64,000 nucleotides of DNA from Deltaproteobacteria bacterium (GCA_018434685.1 JAHDOV010000006.1:150180-214179), one strand, 5' to 3'. Positions 43,148 to 52,227 are shown, counted from the stretch's first letter. A program made the numbers and translations. Notes: generated from the letters alone by a model not told the origin.

Positions 43148-44359
43148 TCAGAACCTTATGGCTGTCTTCATGGCCTGGTGTCGTACCTTGCTCATGTTCA
43201 CGCTGATGAGTTCTTTGAAGCTCTCGATGGGAAAGGTATGGGTGAGCATGTCTTCCACATGGACCTTCTTCCTGTCCATGAGTTCCAGGGCTATGTCGAA
43301 GGCGTGCATGGTCCCGTTTTCGGTCTGGTTATACCCGTAGCCATAGCAGCCCTTTACTGTCTGGAGCTTGAGCCACAAGGGCGATGGATCGAAGCTTACC
43401 TTGTTGCCGATACCCACGAGGCTTATCGTGCCGCCGCCTCTTGTTACGATCAGCGCTGTCTGCAGTGTGGGGGAATGGCCCACGGTGTCGAAAACCCGGT
43501 CAAACCCGCCCTGAACGATGCGCTCGCCAAGCATGGGCTTATATGCCTTTGCGCCGGTGATCTTTTCCGCGGCACCGATAATGCTTCCGTTGGTCACCTG
43601 ATCGGCGCCCGATCTCTTCACGTATTCAGCTGCATATGCGGACGGTTCTGCAACCGTGATGGAGCAGCCGATGCCGAGGCCCCTGATGGCCTTGACGATC
43701 ATGCTCCCGATCACGCCCCCGCCGATGACAAGGACCCGGTCGTTCTCTTCGGGTCTGTTGTCGAGCACGGTCTGGACCCCGACTGCCAGGGGCTCGGTGA
43801 GTGATGCTGACTCGTTGCTCACACCATCCGGCACCTTAAAGACCTGGGACTTGTGCACCACCATGTATTCCGCGAACCCGCCGCCGATATCCCTGCAGAT
43901 GCCGGCAAACATGCCGGGGGCAAATGCACCCTCGGCATATTTTTCGCAGCAGCCGGGGCGGCCTGAGGCACACGAGGGGCACTCGGGAGAAATGCCCCTG
44001 GCCGCACAGGTCAGCCCGGGGTTCACAGTCACCCGGTCGCCTTTTATGAAGCCTTCCACCCGGTTTCCTGCTTCGACCACCTCGGCATACACCTCGTGCC
44101 CGAAGATACAGGGGAAGGAGGTGAAAGGGGATGCCATGGGCGAATCCTTGACCTGGATCAGGTTCAGATCGCTGCCGCAGAAGCCGCAGAGCCTTACTTT
44201 AAGCTTGAGCCAATCCTGGTTCGGAAGCTGCGGTTCGGCAACGTCTGCAATCTTCACCGTGGCGAAGGGGCCGTCATAATAATTCTTCCTGTCCACCCGG
44301 CCCAGGACCTGGAGCACCAGATAGCCGGGCACCGTGATGTTGAACATGAGCGCCTTCAT
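43148..44359 (-). CDS. Zinc-dependent alcohol dehydrogenase (MDR, threonine/sorbitol type)
   Basis: 403 residues. GroES-like domain with catalytic zinc ligands CGFCGSD (about 58-64) and FGHEV (about 87), structural zinc lobe with cysteines in SPECPSCASGRPGCCEKY, and a Rossmann NAD site VLVIGGGVIGSMIVKA (about 209-224). The N-terminus has a long extension before the GroES core. It starts 4 bases after the ThDP enzyme stop, so the two are coupled. It probably oxidises or reduces an alcohol/aldehyde tied to the ThDP product, which is inference. Confidence 0.92.
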   Translation of the reverse strand: MKALMFNITVPGYLVLQVLGRVDRKNYYDGPFATVKIADVAEPQLPNQDWLKLKVRLCGFCGSDLNLIQVKDSPMASPFTSFPCIFGHEVYAEVVEAGNRVEGFIKGDRVTVNPGLTCAARGISPECPSCASGRPGCCEKYAEGAFAPGMFAGICRDIGGGFAEYMVVHKSQVFKVPDGVSNESASLTEPLAVGVQTVLDNRPEENDRVLVIGGGVIGSMIVKAIRGLGIGCSITVAEPSAYAAEYVKRSGADQVTNGSIIGAAEKITGAKAYKPMLGERIVQGGFDRVFDTVGHSPTLQTALIVTRGGGTISLVGIGNKVSFDPSPLWLKLQTVKGCYGYGYNQTENGTMHAFDIALELMDRKKVHVEDMLTHTFPIESFKELISVNMSKVRHQAMKTAIRF

Positions 44360-44363
44360 GGCG

Positions 44364-46034
44364 TCAGTCCATCTTCAGCGACTGGTAGAAGAGCGGCGTT
44401 GCCGGGCTTGTCACTGTCGGGTCGGTCATGACGTTTATGCAGGCAGGCTTGCCGGATTCAAAGGCACGCTTGATGGCCGGGATGATGTCTTCGTCCTTGG
44501 TGACAAGCTCGCCGTATCCTCCGAGACCCTCTACCATCTTGTCATACGGCCTTATGCCAAGCTCACAGCACTGGAGCCTGTCGGAGCCGATGGAGAGCTC
44601 CTGACTGTGCTTGATCATGCCCCAGGCCTGGTCGTTGTTCACCACGCACACCACCGGGATGTTGTGACGGATCATGGTGTCAAACTCCATGGAGTTGAAC
44701 CCGAAGGAGCCGTCGCCGTGTAAGAGCACGACCTTCTTGTCCGGCCGGGCGAGTTTGGCTGCCACGGCAAAGGGTATGCCGGTGCCGAGGCACCCGAGGA
44801 GACCGGCTGCCGTGGCCATGACCCCGGCCTTCTGCCTGGAGGTGAATCCCACGAGACCGTAATACTGGGTGTCGCCGCCGTCAATGACATAGACCGCGTC
44901 ATCTCCCACAAATTTCTGGATCTGGGCCACGAGCCGGATGGGGTGGATCGGGCTCGACACAGTTTCCCTGGCCTTGAGCTCTGAGCCGATGAAGGCATTG
45001 CTCGCATTGCGGAGTGTCTTGATCCAGCCACTGTGGTCTCCTCTGCCGATAAACGGGAGCAGCTGGCTGAGCACGGAAGAGGCATCTCCCACGAGACCCG
45101 CATCGGCGAAACGGTTCCGGTCGATCTCGTGCGGGTCGATGTCGATGCGGACGACCTTGGTGCCGGGCGGGATAATGGCCCCGGACTGGAGGAGCCAGTT
45201 GAACCTGAAACCGACGGCAACGATAACATCCGCCTGGGTGATACCCAGCTGCACGCCCACGTTCCCGGTATCCCACAGGGACATGGGATGGTTGTCCGGC
45301 AGCTCTCCCCTGCCATAGTTCATGAGGATGAAGGGCATGCCCGATTTGTCGATGAACTGGCTGAGCGTCGTGCTGCAGCGGCTCAGACCCACACCGCTGC
45401 CGCCGATGAAGAGGGGCTTTTTCGCTTTGTTGATGACCTCGGCCGCCTGCTTCAGATCGGCATCGTCCGGGTGCACCGTGGATTTCCTCCTGCCCCGTGC
45501 GGGCATGGATATCTTTTCGAGGGGGATCTTCCTGTTCAGGATGTCCGGCGGCAGCTCTAGGAAGACCGGGCCTGGCCTGCCCTCGAGAGCATACCTGAAG
45601 GCCATGCTCAGGTATTCGGGGATGCGCTTTGTGTCATAGCAGGTGGCCGCCCACTTGGTGATGGGTTTCACGACATCCATCTGGTTCATTTCCTGGAGCG
45701 CTCCCTTCAGGTCGTCCCTTAGGGGATGCTTTCCGCAGAGCACGACCAGGGGGGCATTGTCCAGGAATGCATTGGCGATGCCGGTTATGGCATTGGTGAA
45801 GCCGGGGCCTGCCGTGACCAGACAGACGCCAGGCGTCCCCGTATAAATCGACCAGGCATGGGCCATCATGGCTGCGGCCTGTTCGTGACGCACATCGATG
45901 GTGCGGATCTTATATTGTGTGAAACTGTCCAGGATGGCCTCGATATGGCCGCCCGATATGCAGAAGACCGTGTCGACCTTTTCAACCTCTTTGAGATATT
46001 TGCCAACCAGATGACCGCCGAGTATCTGTGTCAT
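44364..46034 (-). CDS. Thiamine diphosphate-dependent enzyme, acetolactate synthase-like
   Basis: 556 residues with the three domains of the POX/AHAS group. N-terminal pyrimidine domain with activating glutamate in RHEQAAAMMA (about 49-58), central domain (IGGSGVGLSRCSTTLSQF), C-terminal pyrophosphate domain with LLHGDGSFGFNSMEFDTMIR and VVCVVNNDQAWG (the GDG-x-NN magnesium motif). The same fold includes acetolactate synthase, oxalyl-CoA decarboxylase and 2-hydroxyacyl-CoA lyase. Lack of a small regulatory subunit and the neighbours (epimerase, SCP2-like, alcohol dehydrogenase, VOC) argue against branched-chain amino-acid synthesis. ATG at 46034 follows GGGGGGAG. Exact reaction not assigned. 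Confidence 0.88.
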   Translation of the reverse strand: MTQILGGHLVGKYLKEVEKVDTVFCISGGHIEAILDSFTQYKIRTIDVRHEQAAAMMAHAWSIYTGTPGVCLVTAGPGFTNAITGIANAFLDNAPLVVLCGKHPLRDDLKGALQEMNQMDVVKPITKWAATCYDTKRIPEYLSMAFRYALEGRPGPVFLELPPDILNRKIPLEKISMPARGRRKSTVHPDDADLKQAAEVINKAKKPLFIGGSGVGLSRCSTTLSQFIDKSGMPFILMNYGRGELPDNHPMSLWDTGNVGVQLGITQADVIVAVGFRFNWLLQSGAIIPPGTKVVRIDIDPHEIDRNRFADAGLVGDASSVLSQLLPFIGRGDHSGWIKTLRNASNAFIGSELKARETVSSPIHPIRLVAQIQKFVGDDAVYVIDGGDTQYYGLVGFTSRQKAGVMATAAGLLGCLGTGIPFAVAAKLARPDKKVVLLHGDGSFGFNSMEFDTMIRHNIPVVCVVNNDQAWGMIKHSQELSIGSDRLQCCELGIRPYDKMVEGLGGYGELVTKDEDIIPAIKRAFESGKPACINVMTDPTVTSPATPLFYQSLKMD

Positions 46035-46102
46035 ATTCGTCTCCCCCCTTGATTTATTCTGCAAGCCTATATCTTTATGAAAAGATACGGTCAGTTACCG
46101 TG

Positions 46103-46459
46103 CTACATGATGATCTTTACCGCGTCATTGAACCACTGGATATAGTATGCCATACCCTCGACCTTGAGCTTGTTTTGTGCAGCAGCATTGAATGTGGCCT
46201 CCTCGCTGCCCTTGAGCATGACCTTGAACGCGGTGGCCGGGTCTGACCAGACAAGGGCTGCATCGCTCTTGTGGTTTGCACCGCTTATGGATGACACCTT
46301 GCCCTTTTCAAAGACGAAGAGCCTGCCCCACCGGTTGTTGGCTGTCTTGATGAGAATTTTCAGCTCGATGGTTCCGATGTAGTTCTGAAATGTTTTGTTC
46401 GTCTTTGCGGCTGCCTTGAGCTTCAGCGAAAGCAGGAAGAGTAACAGCGATAAATTCAT
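46103..46459 (-). CDS. Small membrane-anchored SCP2-like protein
   Basis: 118 residues: a hydrophobic N-terminus (MNLSLLLFLLSLKLKAAA) and then a sterol-carrier-protein-2-like domain ending with GMAYYIQWFNDAVKIIM, with SDAALVWSDPATAFKVML in the middle. SCP2 folds bind acyl chains or acyl-CoA. ATG at 46459 follows GAGGGGG; a TTG 5 codons earlier is less likely. It starts 11 bases after the epimerase stop. Possible lipid or thioester carrier for the operon enzymes (inference). Confidence 0.7.
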   Translation of the reverse strand: MNLSLLLFLLSLKLKAAAKTNKTFQNYIGTIELKILIKTANNRWGRLFVFEKGKVSSISGANHKSDAALVWSDPATAFKVMLKGSEEATFNAAAQNKLKVEGMAYYIQWFNDAVKIIM

Positions 46460-46470
46460 AAAAAACCCCC

Positions 46471-47448
46471 TCAATTTTTATAGGTTGCTCTTATCCATGT
46501 CCCGATCTTTTCCAATGCCTCGGGGTAGGTGACCTTTGTCTTCCATCCCAACTCGGTCTGAGCCAGGGTCGTGTCCACATCATTGTTTCTGCCCGTGATG
46601 TCGGCTGCCATGCGCGAAAGAGGCGGACGCAACTTCAAAGGGGTGCAGACCAGGTCCATGACTGCGCCGAGCAGCCGCGCCGGTACATAGGGGATGCTCC
46701 CTGCGGGCTTCTTGCCGATGAACGAGCCGAGATCGCTGATATACTGCTTCCAGGTCACGTCCCAGTCATCCCTGAGGTGATAGATCTTGCCCTTGCCGAT
46801 ATCCGATGTGGCCGCCAGGATGATGCCGTCCACGAGATTGTCCACATAGATGAAACTCGAACTGTGCCTGCCGCCGTCGATGAGCGGCATGGGCATGACC
46901 TTCATCTTGTCGATGATGTCGCGCACCCATGCGCTGCCCGGCCCGGTCACATTGGCCGGCCTGATGATCGTGCAGTCGAGGTTGCCTGCCTCGTGAAAGC
47001 TCAAGACCAGCTTTTCCGTGTCGAGCTTGGCATCGTTGTACGGGATTCCGGATCTGAAGGCAGGGTCGCACTCCCTGATTCCCTTCATGTGGCGGCCGAA
47101 ACCAATGGCAGCAATAGAGCTTATGTACACGAACCGCTTCGCCCTGAGCGCTGCCTCTGTGATCAGATTGACCGTTGTATCGTAGATGGCCTGGTGGAAC
47201 TGCTCCCGGGTGCCCCAGTCCGTAACCCGGGCGGCGAGGTGGAAAACCGTATGAATTCCTTCGCAGAGGCCCTTGATGCTCTCCTTGTTCAGCAGGTCTC
47301 CACAGCGGATCTCGGCACCTAGTTCTAAAAGTCCTGTTGTGTCTTCACCGGGAAGTACCAGTGCCCTGACCTCGTGCCCCTGTCTTATAAGCTCCCGGCA
47401 CAGAACCGATCCGATAAAGCCTGTTGCTCCGGTTACCAGAGTCTTCAT
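46471..47448 (-). CDS. Extended SDR: NAD-dependent epimerase/dehydratase or 3-beta-HSD-like
   Basis: 325 residues. Rossmann signature VTGATGFIG (4-12), active-site FVYISSIAAIGFG and the catalytic Tyr-x3-Lys in IPYNDAKLDTEKLV (about 142-155), plus RPANVTGPGS. The C-terminal region (SRMAADITGRNNDVDTTLAQ) is typical for dihydroflavonol-reductase/3-beta-HSD-like members. ATG at 47448 has GAGGAGGGATGC upstream. It is the first gene of the five-gene group and lies about 90 bases from the palindromic operator. Confidence 0.9.
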   Translation of the reverse strand: MKTLVTGATGFIGSVLCRELIRQGHEVRALVLPGEDTTGLLELGAEIRCGDLLNKESIKGLCEGIHTVFHLAARVTDWGTREQFHQAIYDTTVNLITEAALRAKRFVYISSIAAIGFGRHMKGIRECDPAFRSGIPYNDAKLDTEKLVLSFHEAGNLDCTIIRPANVTGPGSAWVRDIIDKMKVMPMPLIDGGRHSSSFIYVDNLVDGIILAATSDIGKGKIYHLRDDWDVTWKQYISDLGSFIGKKPAGSIPYVPARLLGAVMDLVCTPLKLRPPLSRMAADITGRNNDVDTTLAQTELGWKTKVTYPEALEKIGTWIRATYKN

Positions 47449-47536
47449 AGCGCATCCCTCCTCAAGACAACAAATCAATATGAGTTATTACTCATGTATT
47501 TCATCATTAACGAGGTTGAGGATTCATGTCAAGAAC

Positions 47537-47561
47537 AATGTGAGCAATTGTTCACATTATA
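47537..47561 (-). promoter_or_regulatory. 22-bp palindromic operator at the promoter of the epimerase operon
   Basis: AATGTGAGCAATTGTTCACATT (47537-47558; 20 written as arms AATGTGA and TCACATT around CAATTG) is palindromic except for one pair. On the minus strand a -10-like TATAAT (47561-47556) overlaps its edge, so a bound repressor would block initiation. A second possible promoter is TTGACA (47531-47526 region) further downstream. No regulator gene for it was identified nearby. Confidence 0.55.
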
Positions 47562-47879
47562 TCGGTTCACACATACCATGCAGATAGCAGGGCACCAACA
47601 TGAAATCCTGCCGCTCAAGGAGGCGGTATCATGACCTCGGACAGGACGAGTTATGGCGCTGGGCACCAGGCGCTGGGCGCGAGGTCAAGGAATAGAGACT
47701 ATTTAATTTCGAAATTGGAATTTCGGATTGCGGTGATCATGACATGCATGCGGATCTGCACAATCATCTTACTATACTTGATTTATATGGGTTTCAATCG
47801 TAATGATCGAGTTGCTCTCAGAAAAACCTGGACCAGCTTTTATTCTCTCTTAGGGTTGAATACCCCGCAGCTTGCTGCG

Positions 47880-48332
47880 AGAGGGGGAGAGTTGTTCGTG
47901 AACGTGGCATCTGCAGCGGGCATCCTCTCGTCTGCGGAAATGTCTCCGTACAATGCCACCAAGGCCGCGGTCATCGCCATTTCAGAGACCCTCAAGAGCG
48001 AGCTTGCCCCGTTTAACATCGGGGTGACGGTGCTCTGCCCCACATTCATAAAGACGAACCTGCTGGAGAAGATGAGGTTCACGGACGAATTCCAGAGGCA
48101 CTGTTCGACCACCGGCATAGACAATGCGCGGTGGACACCCGAGAAGGTTGCCTGCCTGGTAATCGATGCCGTGAAAAGGGAAAAGATGTATGTGGTTCCG
48201 CAGGCGGCGGCAAAGATGTTCTGGTGGTCCAAACGCATATCCCCTGCCGCCTTCTTTGGATTCCTCGCGTTCCTCATGCGTATGGGGTGGGGGAGGAAGA
48301 TCATGCTCCGGATGGCGCGGCTGGTGTTCTGA
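47880..48332 (+). pseudogene. 5'-truncated short-chain dehydrogenase
   Basis: The frame carries the C-terminal half of a classical SDR: FVNVASAAGILSSAEMSPYN with catalytic Ser, then YNATKAA with Tyr and Lys, VTVLCPTFIKTNL, and a hydrophobic tail near WWSKRISPAAFFGFLAFLMR. The nucleotide-binding N-terminus (TGxxxGIG, about 130 residues) is missing. Upstream the frame stays open to 47631 but reads as unrelated sequence, and the junction near 47865-47880 contains CCCCGCAGCTTGCTGCGAG, a repeat-like motif. Probably a deletion or insertion scar. Orientation is opposite to the epimerase operon. Confidence 0.75.
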
Positions 48333-48392
48333 AGGTTCTGAGGAGAAGGGGGAGAATCGGGGGGTTAAGATAGGCCTGTTATGAGAAGCACC

Positions 48393-49997
48393 TCATCGTC
48401 TTGTCTGTATATGCCGCAGTTCATCTGCGCGGATCTCCCGGCATGAGCAGACCTGACGGGCCTTCTCCGATTCCGTCCACCCGAGAAGCGGCCCCATGAG
48501 ATCTGCAATGGCCTCCAGGTCAGCCGATCCGCCCTCATGATCAAACCTGGCGCGGGCACTGCGCCTGACCCAATAATCCTCGAGGGTCAGGGCACCTTCG
48601 GCCAGAATCGCATGCCGCACTTCAGCAGCGGGTCCTTTTTCCTGTGCAAAGATGGTCAGCGCTTCGCTGCCATAGAGGAGGGCTGCACGCCCGGCTTCCT
48701 GAGGCGAGAGCCCGCAGCTCCCGACACGGATACACAGCGCCTCAAAGGTTCCGGAAAAGTCGCCTCCTGAAAGCGGTTCCTCGGCAGTGGGCGCATGGAC
48801 GTGTGCGCGTTTCAGGAGTTTTTCACACCGGTCGACGATCTTTTCAGCCATGGCCCGGTAGCTGGTAAGTTTGCCGCCGGCCACCGACAGGAGGCCGCCG
48901 GCACCTTCCATAATCTCATCACGGCGAGAGATCTCGGAGGGCTTCTTTCCCTCTTCACCCAGCAGCGGCCGCAAGCCCGACCACAGGGCGACGATATCCG
49001 CATCGGTAAAGGGTGCAACATCCAGATAGGACATGGCGGTATTGAGCAGGTAGTCGATATCCTCGTGGGTAATCTCCGGCCAGTACTGCGCTTTCGGATA
49101 GAAGGTATCGGTGGTGCCGAAATAGACATGACTGCCCCGGGGCACAACGAAGAGCCCGCGGCCGTCAGGCGCGTACATGATGATCGTCCGTGTGACAGGA
49201 ACGCGATCACGCGACATGACGACATGAATGCCCTTGGTGAGCTGCAGTTTTTTCCCGGCCCCGCTGTCTTCCATGAGCCGAATGGTATCCACCCAGGGCC
49301 CGGCAGCATTGATCACGATGCGGGCACGCACCCTCGCGGTGCGTTCATCTCTCGGCAGGGTGCTTTCCACCACGGCTCCCGTGACACGGGACCCTTCCTG
49401 AAGGATCTTCCGGGCGGCGGCATAGGTAACGACCACCGCGCCGGCACCGAAGGCGCTTCGGGCATTGCCCAGGGTGAGCCGGGCGTCGTCGGTCAGGTAT
49501 TCCGGGAAAACCACCGCGCCTGCAAAATCCGCGGCCCGCACCAGGGGTTCTTCCCGCTGTAAACGCTTCTTCGACCACACTTCGTGTCGTTCCGCCTTTT
49601 CCACATTGCCCAATTTTTCATAGGACCATATGAATGCCTTGATACCCTGAACCTGGACCTTGGATCTGGCCGGGATCACCATGGGATTGGTCAAAGAAAG
49701 ATGCGGTGCGATCCGCCGCAGCACCTTCCTCTCGTTCGCGGCCTGGCGAACGACGGTCAGGTCGCCCTGCGCCATGTACCGGCTCCCGCCATGGATCAGC
49801 TTTGATGAACGGCCCGAGGTTCCCGCTCCAATGTCGCCGGCGTCGATCAGGGCAACGCGCAGCCCTCGCATGGCCGCATCTCTTGCGATGCCGCAACCGG
49901 TTATGCCTGCTCCAATGATGAGTAGGTCAAAAACTTCACCTTCAAGCGCCGAGAAAAGGGCTTTTCGATTCCGGAGATCCAAATCAGTGTTGCTCAT
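48393..49997 (-). CDS. glpD: FAD-dependent glycerol-3-phosphate dehydrogenase
   Basis: 534 residues, full length. FAD-binding LLIIGAGITGCGIARDAAMR (25-44), the conserved GTSGRSSKLIHGGSRYM, YAPDGRGLFVVPRGSHVYFG, and the C-terminal domain ending with VCSCREIRADELRHIQ. It oxidises glycerol 3-phosphate to dihydroxyacetone phosphate and passes electrons to quinones at the inner membrane. The C-terminal VCSC pair hints at the GlpA-like form, but no GlpB/GlpC follows. AGGAGG lies about 14 bases before the ATG, a longer spacing than usual, with no alternative start. Stands alone. Confidence 0.94.
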   Translation of the reverse strand: MSNTDLDLRNRKALFSALEGEVFDLLIIGAGITGCGIARDAAMRGLRVALIDAGDIGAGTSGRSSKLIHGGSRYMAQGDLTVVRQAANERKVLRRIAPHLSLTNPMVIPARSKVQVQGIKAFIWSYEKLGNVEKAERHEVWSKKRLQREEPLVRAADFAGAVVFPEYLTDDARLTLGNARSAFGAGAVVVTYAAARKILQEGSRVTGAVVESTLPRDERTARVRARIVINAAGPWVDTIRLMEDSGAGKKLQLTKGIHVVMSRDRVPVTRTIIMYAPDGRGLFVVPRGSHVYFGTTDTFYPKAQYWPEITHEDIDYLLNTAMSYLDVAPFTDADIVALWSGLRPLLGEEGKKPSEISRRDEIMEGAGGLLSVAGGKLTSYRAMAEKIVDRCEKLLKRAHVHAPTAEEPLSGGDFSGTFEALCIRVGSCGLSPQEAGRAALLYGSEALTIFAQEKGPAAEVRHAILAEGALTLEDYWVRRSARARFDHEGGSADLEAIADLMGPLLGWTESEKARQVCSCREIRADELRHIQTRR

Positions 49998-50219
49998 GGA
50001 TTTTTGTGATTACCTCCTTTTTATTTTCAGGCTCGTGACCCCGGGCAGAAAGCAGATCGTGCAGGGTAGAACGAGTGTCAGGCAGAAGGGAAGAAACAAA
50101 AGGAGATATTCACCGCAGTGACGCAGAGGGCGCCGAGTTTGAAAATCTTTTCTCCAATCGGGAGATGGCGATTGCAGAAAAAAACAACCTTTCAGGAGAA
50201 GTGCCACGTCCATAACCTC

Positions 50220-50669
50220 TTAACTTTGTGTTTCATCCTTGGAGATCGCATCGATGATTTTCAATTTGAGTGACTCGGATTCCATCTCGCCGTTCAAACA
50301 TGCCTCTATGATCTCTCTCAATAATTCCTTGCTGATATTTCCCGCAGCGACATGGTAGCTGATGTTTTCCATCTGACGCAGAAAGTTCTCGGCGCAATAA
50401 AGATATCCATTCAGAAGCAGCATCTGGGCGCTCAGCGTGATGGCGATTCTCTTGTTGCCGTCTTCAAAGCAGTGGAATTTGCATGCACAGAAAAACAAAT
50501 GCGTGAGCTTGTCGGCAAAGGTGGGGTAGTAGTCGTCATTCTGGATGTGGGCGAGCACGCTGTCCAGCTTGCCCAATTCCAGATGACCCATGGCTCCACC
50601 GCCGCTGATCTCAACGGTCTTGCGGTGAACCTCGACGGCCTGATCAAGCGTGAGGTAGATGATCGGCAA
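50220..50669 (-). CDS. Doc-type (death-on-curing) Fic-fold toxin
   Basis: 149 residues. YLTLDQAVEVHRKTVEISGG at the start and the Fic/Doc motif HCFEDGNKRIAI (about 65-76): the GNKR form is that of Doc, which phosphorylates elongation factor Tu, rather than HxFxxGNGR of AMP-transferring Fic proteins. TTG at 50669 is the likely start, two bases after the stop of the upstream gene, with GGAGCG upstream. The partner at 50672-51697 is the putative antitoxin or DNA-binding regulator. The gene is shorter in C-terminal region than some Fic proteins, full length for Doc. Confidence 0.88.
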   Translation of the reverse strand: MPIIYLTLDQAVEVHRKTVEISGGGAMGHLELGKLDSVLAHIQNDDYYPTFADKLTHLFFCACKFHCFEDGNKRIAITLSAQMLLLNGYLYCAENFLRQMENISYHVAAGNISKELLREIIEACLNGEMESESLKLKIIDAISKDETQS

Positions 50670-50671
50670 GG

Positions 50672-51697
50672 CTACTTACGCTCCTTGAGTCGCTTCATCA
50701 CGTCTTTGGCATCCTCGAGACGGTCTGCCAGTTCCTTACTCTTCTCACCCAGGAATCGTTCGAAATCCTCCCGTTTCAAGGGGGTTATGTAATCTTTCAA
50801 CTGTTGGTGCAAGGCATCCCGGAATGCAAGATCTCTGCTGGCCATCTTTTTGCGTGACTTCTCAATAAGCGGCTTCCAGTGACCCTGTTGCTCAAAGTCG
50901 GCGAACAGGGCATCCACCTCCCATGATGTGAGCTTGCGCCCTTTGTGGGTAGATGCCTTCCGCAGAATGTCTGCAAAACCGCATTCATACGAGGCCACCA
51001 GATCAAGGACCTCAGAATAAAAGGTGTCCCTCACCTTGTCCCTCTCATGCAACCGGAGCACCTTGCGGTACTCCTGGGCCTTCTCCCGGAAGATACTCAC
51101 GTAGATTTTGTCCGTATAGAGCGGGTACTTGAAGTTGCCCATGTCCACATAATCGCGCAGTGCATCGGTAAACTGCTTTCTGTAGTCCTCCTCTTCGAAC
51201 CAGGAATGCAGGAAATCCTCGTCCCGCTGGTTGATGTACTTGGTGCCTCCGCCGGTGCGTCGGTTGATGGTGTCAATGACGATATCGAGGATTGCCTGAC
51301 GCAGCAGCCGCGCCCTCTCGCTCTCCACCAACAGCATGGCCAGGTTCAGAAAAGCACGGAAGTCGAAGATGCCAAGTTGAGGGGTCTTGGCGATGTTCCC
51401 GAAATATATTTCGGGATCATCCTTTTCTGAAATTACCCTCTTTAGTGATTTCAATCTGTTACCCTTAAGAATCTCGTACCCGTTTCGAGTCAGTTCTTCA
51501 CCATACTGGTTCAGATAATTCTCTACCGTACGCAGTGTCACCTCGAAGAAGGCGGCAACCTGTTCTTTGAGAACCACGCTCTTTCCCTCGAAGGGAATAC
51601 CCTTGATCATGGTAGCCTTTTCAATCTCCTGGAGGGCGTAAGGGTTGTTGAGGATGTTCTGGCGATGGATAGATGAATTGGTCAGGTCTTTGCTCAT
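50672..51697 (-). CDS. DNA-binding partner of the Doc toxin (RhuM-like)
   Basis: 341 residues. The N-terminal part (PFEGKSVVLKEQVAAFFEV, TLRTVENYLNQYGEEL, GYEILKGNRLKSLK) looks like a DNA-binding module of the RhuM/KilA-N-like type used in phage- and toxin-associated proteins. The remainder is helical: an interior RQAILDIVIDTINRRTGGGT and a C-terminal Fic-associated looking region (YITPLKREDFERFLGEKSKE). It overlaps functionally with the Doc gene (2 bases apart). ATG at 51697 chosen with AGGTGA upstream. Probably antitoxin and autorepressor, inferred from context; it is much larger than Phd. Confidence 0.7.
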   Translation of the reverse strand: MSKDLTNSSIHRQNILNNPYALQEIEKATMIKGIPFEGKSVVLKEQVAAFFEVTLRTVENYLNQYGEELTRNGYEILKGNRLKSLKRVISEKDDPEIYFGNIAKTPQLGIFDFRAFLNLAMLLVESERARLLRQAILDIVIDTINRRTGGGTKYINQRDEDFLHSWFEEEDYRKQFTDALRDYVDMGNFKYPLYTDKIYVSIFREKAQEYRKVLRLHERDKVRDTFYSEVLDLVASYECGFADILRKASTHKGRKLTSWEVDALFADFEQQGHWKPLIEKSRKKMASRDLAFRDALHQQLKDYITPLKREDFERFLGEKSKELADRLEDAKDVMKRLKERK

Positions 51698-52227
51698 ACT
51701 AGTCACCTATTATAGCTGTTTAATTTATCAACCGCATTCTGTAAGTTTTTCTATCTTCTCATGGTCTAAATTTCCCTTGCTGTCCTTAAAGGTGCTCTGT
51801 TTCATGGATAAGCAGGGTAAACGAGGGGACATCCGTGAAATATGGACATCTGCCTTCTGTCTTATTTGATTTTTTCACTATTCCATAATCAGGTTGCAAT
51901 TTGTGACCACCCCTCGAAACACTTACAATTACTTTCAGTAGAAATCTCAGACTTTACCCATGTTGTTTGATATGATTATTTTCTTCTCCTCATCATGTTC
52001 TAAACGTCAAAAATCACATGATTTTCTTCATTAGATGTACAAATATTCGTAGGTGGACGGACGCATGTTACTCTCAACATAATTTGATGTCAAATTATCC
52101 TTCAAGTCTTTCAAGATGTTAGGCTCAAAATTAGGCAGGACAAGACATTAGGTTCATGACCCGAAGCATCAGGCTTCGTTTATAACTACGCCCGACAAGA
52201 CGCAGGACATGGAAGGTACAGTCAAAT
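51698..52227. other. AT-rich gap upstream of the toxin pair
   Basis: 530 bases, clearly lower in GC than the surrounding core genes. It has a hairpin CGAAGC-ATCAG-GCTTCG (52162-52178) followed by TTTAT, terminator-like on the plus strand. No gene supported. Confidence 0.4.

Noticed and set aside
44364..46034. Assignment as acetolactate synthase IlvB
   Set aside because: Fold agrees, but no regulatory subunit or ilv gene is near and the neighbours suggest another reaction; left as ThDP-dependent enzyme.
47539..47556. CRP/FNR binding site
   Set aside because: TGTGA and TCACA are 8 apart, not 6, and the centre CAATTG does not match; more likely a TetR/GntR-type operator.
50105..50140. ACCGCAGTGACGCAGAGGGCG-like sequence as a gene or site
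   Set aside because: It resembles a common low-complexity intergenic repeat; only one copy seen here and nothing further can be supported.
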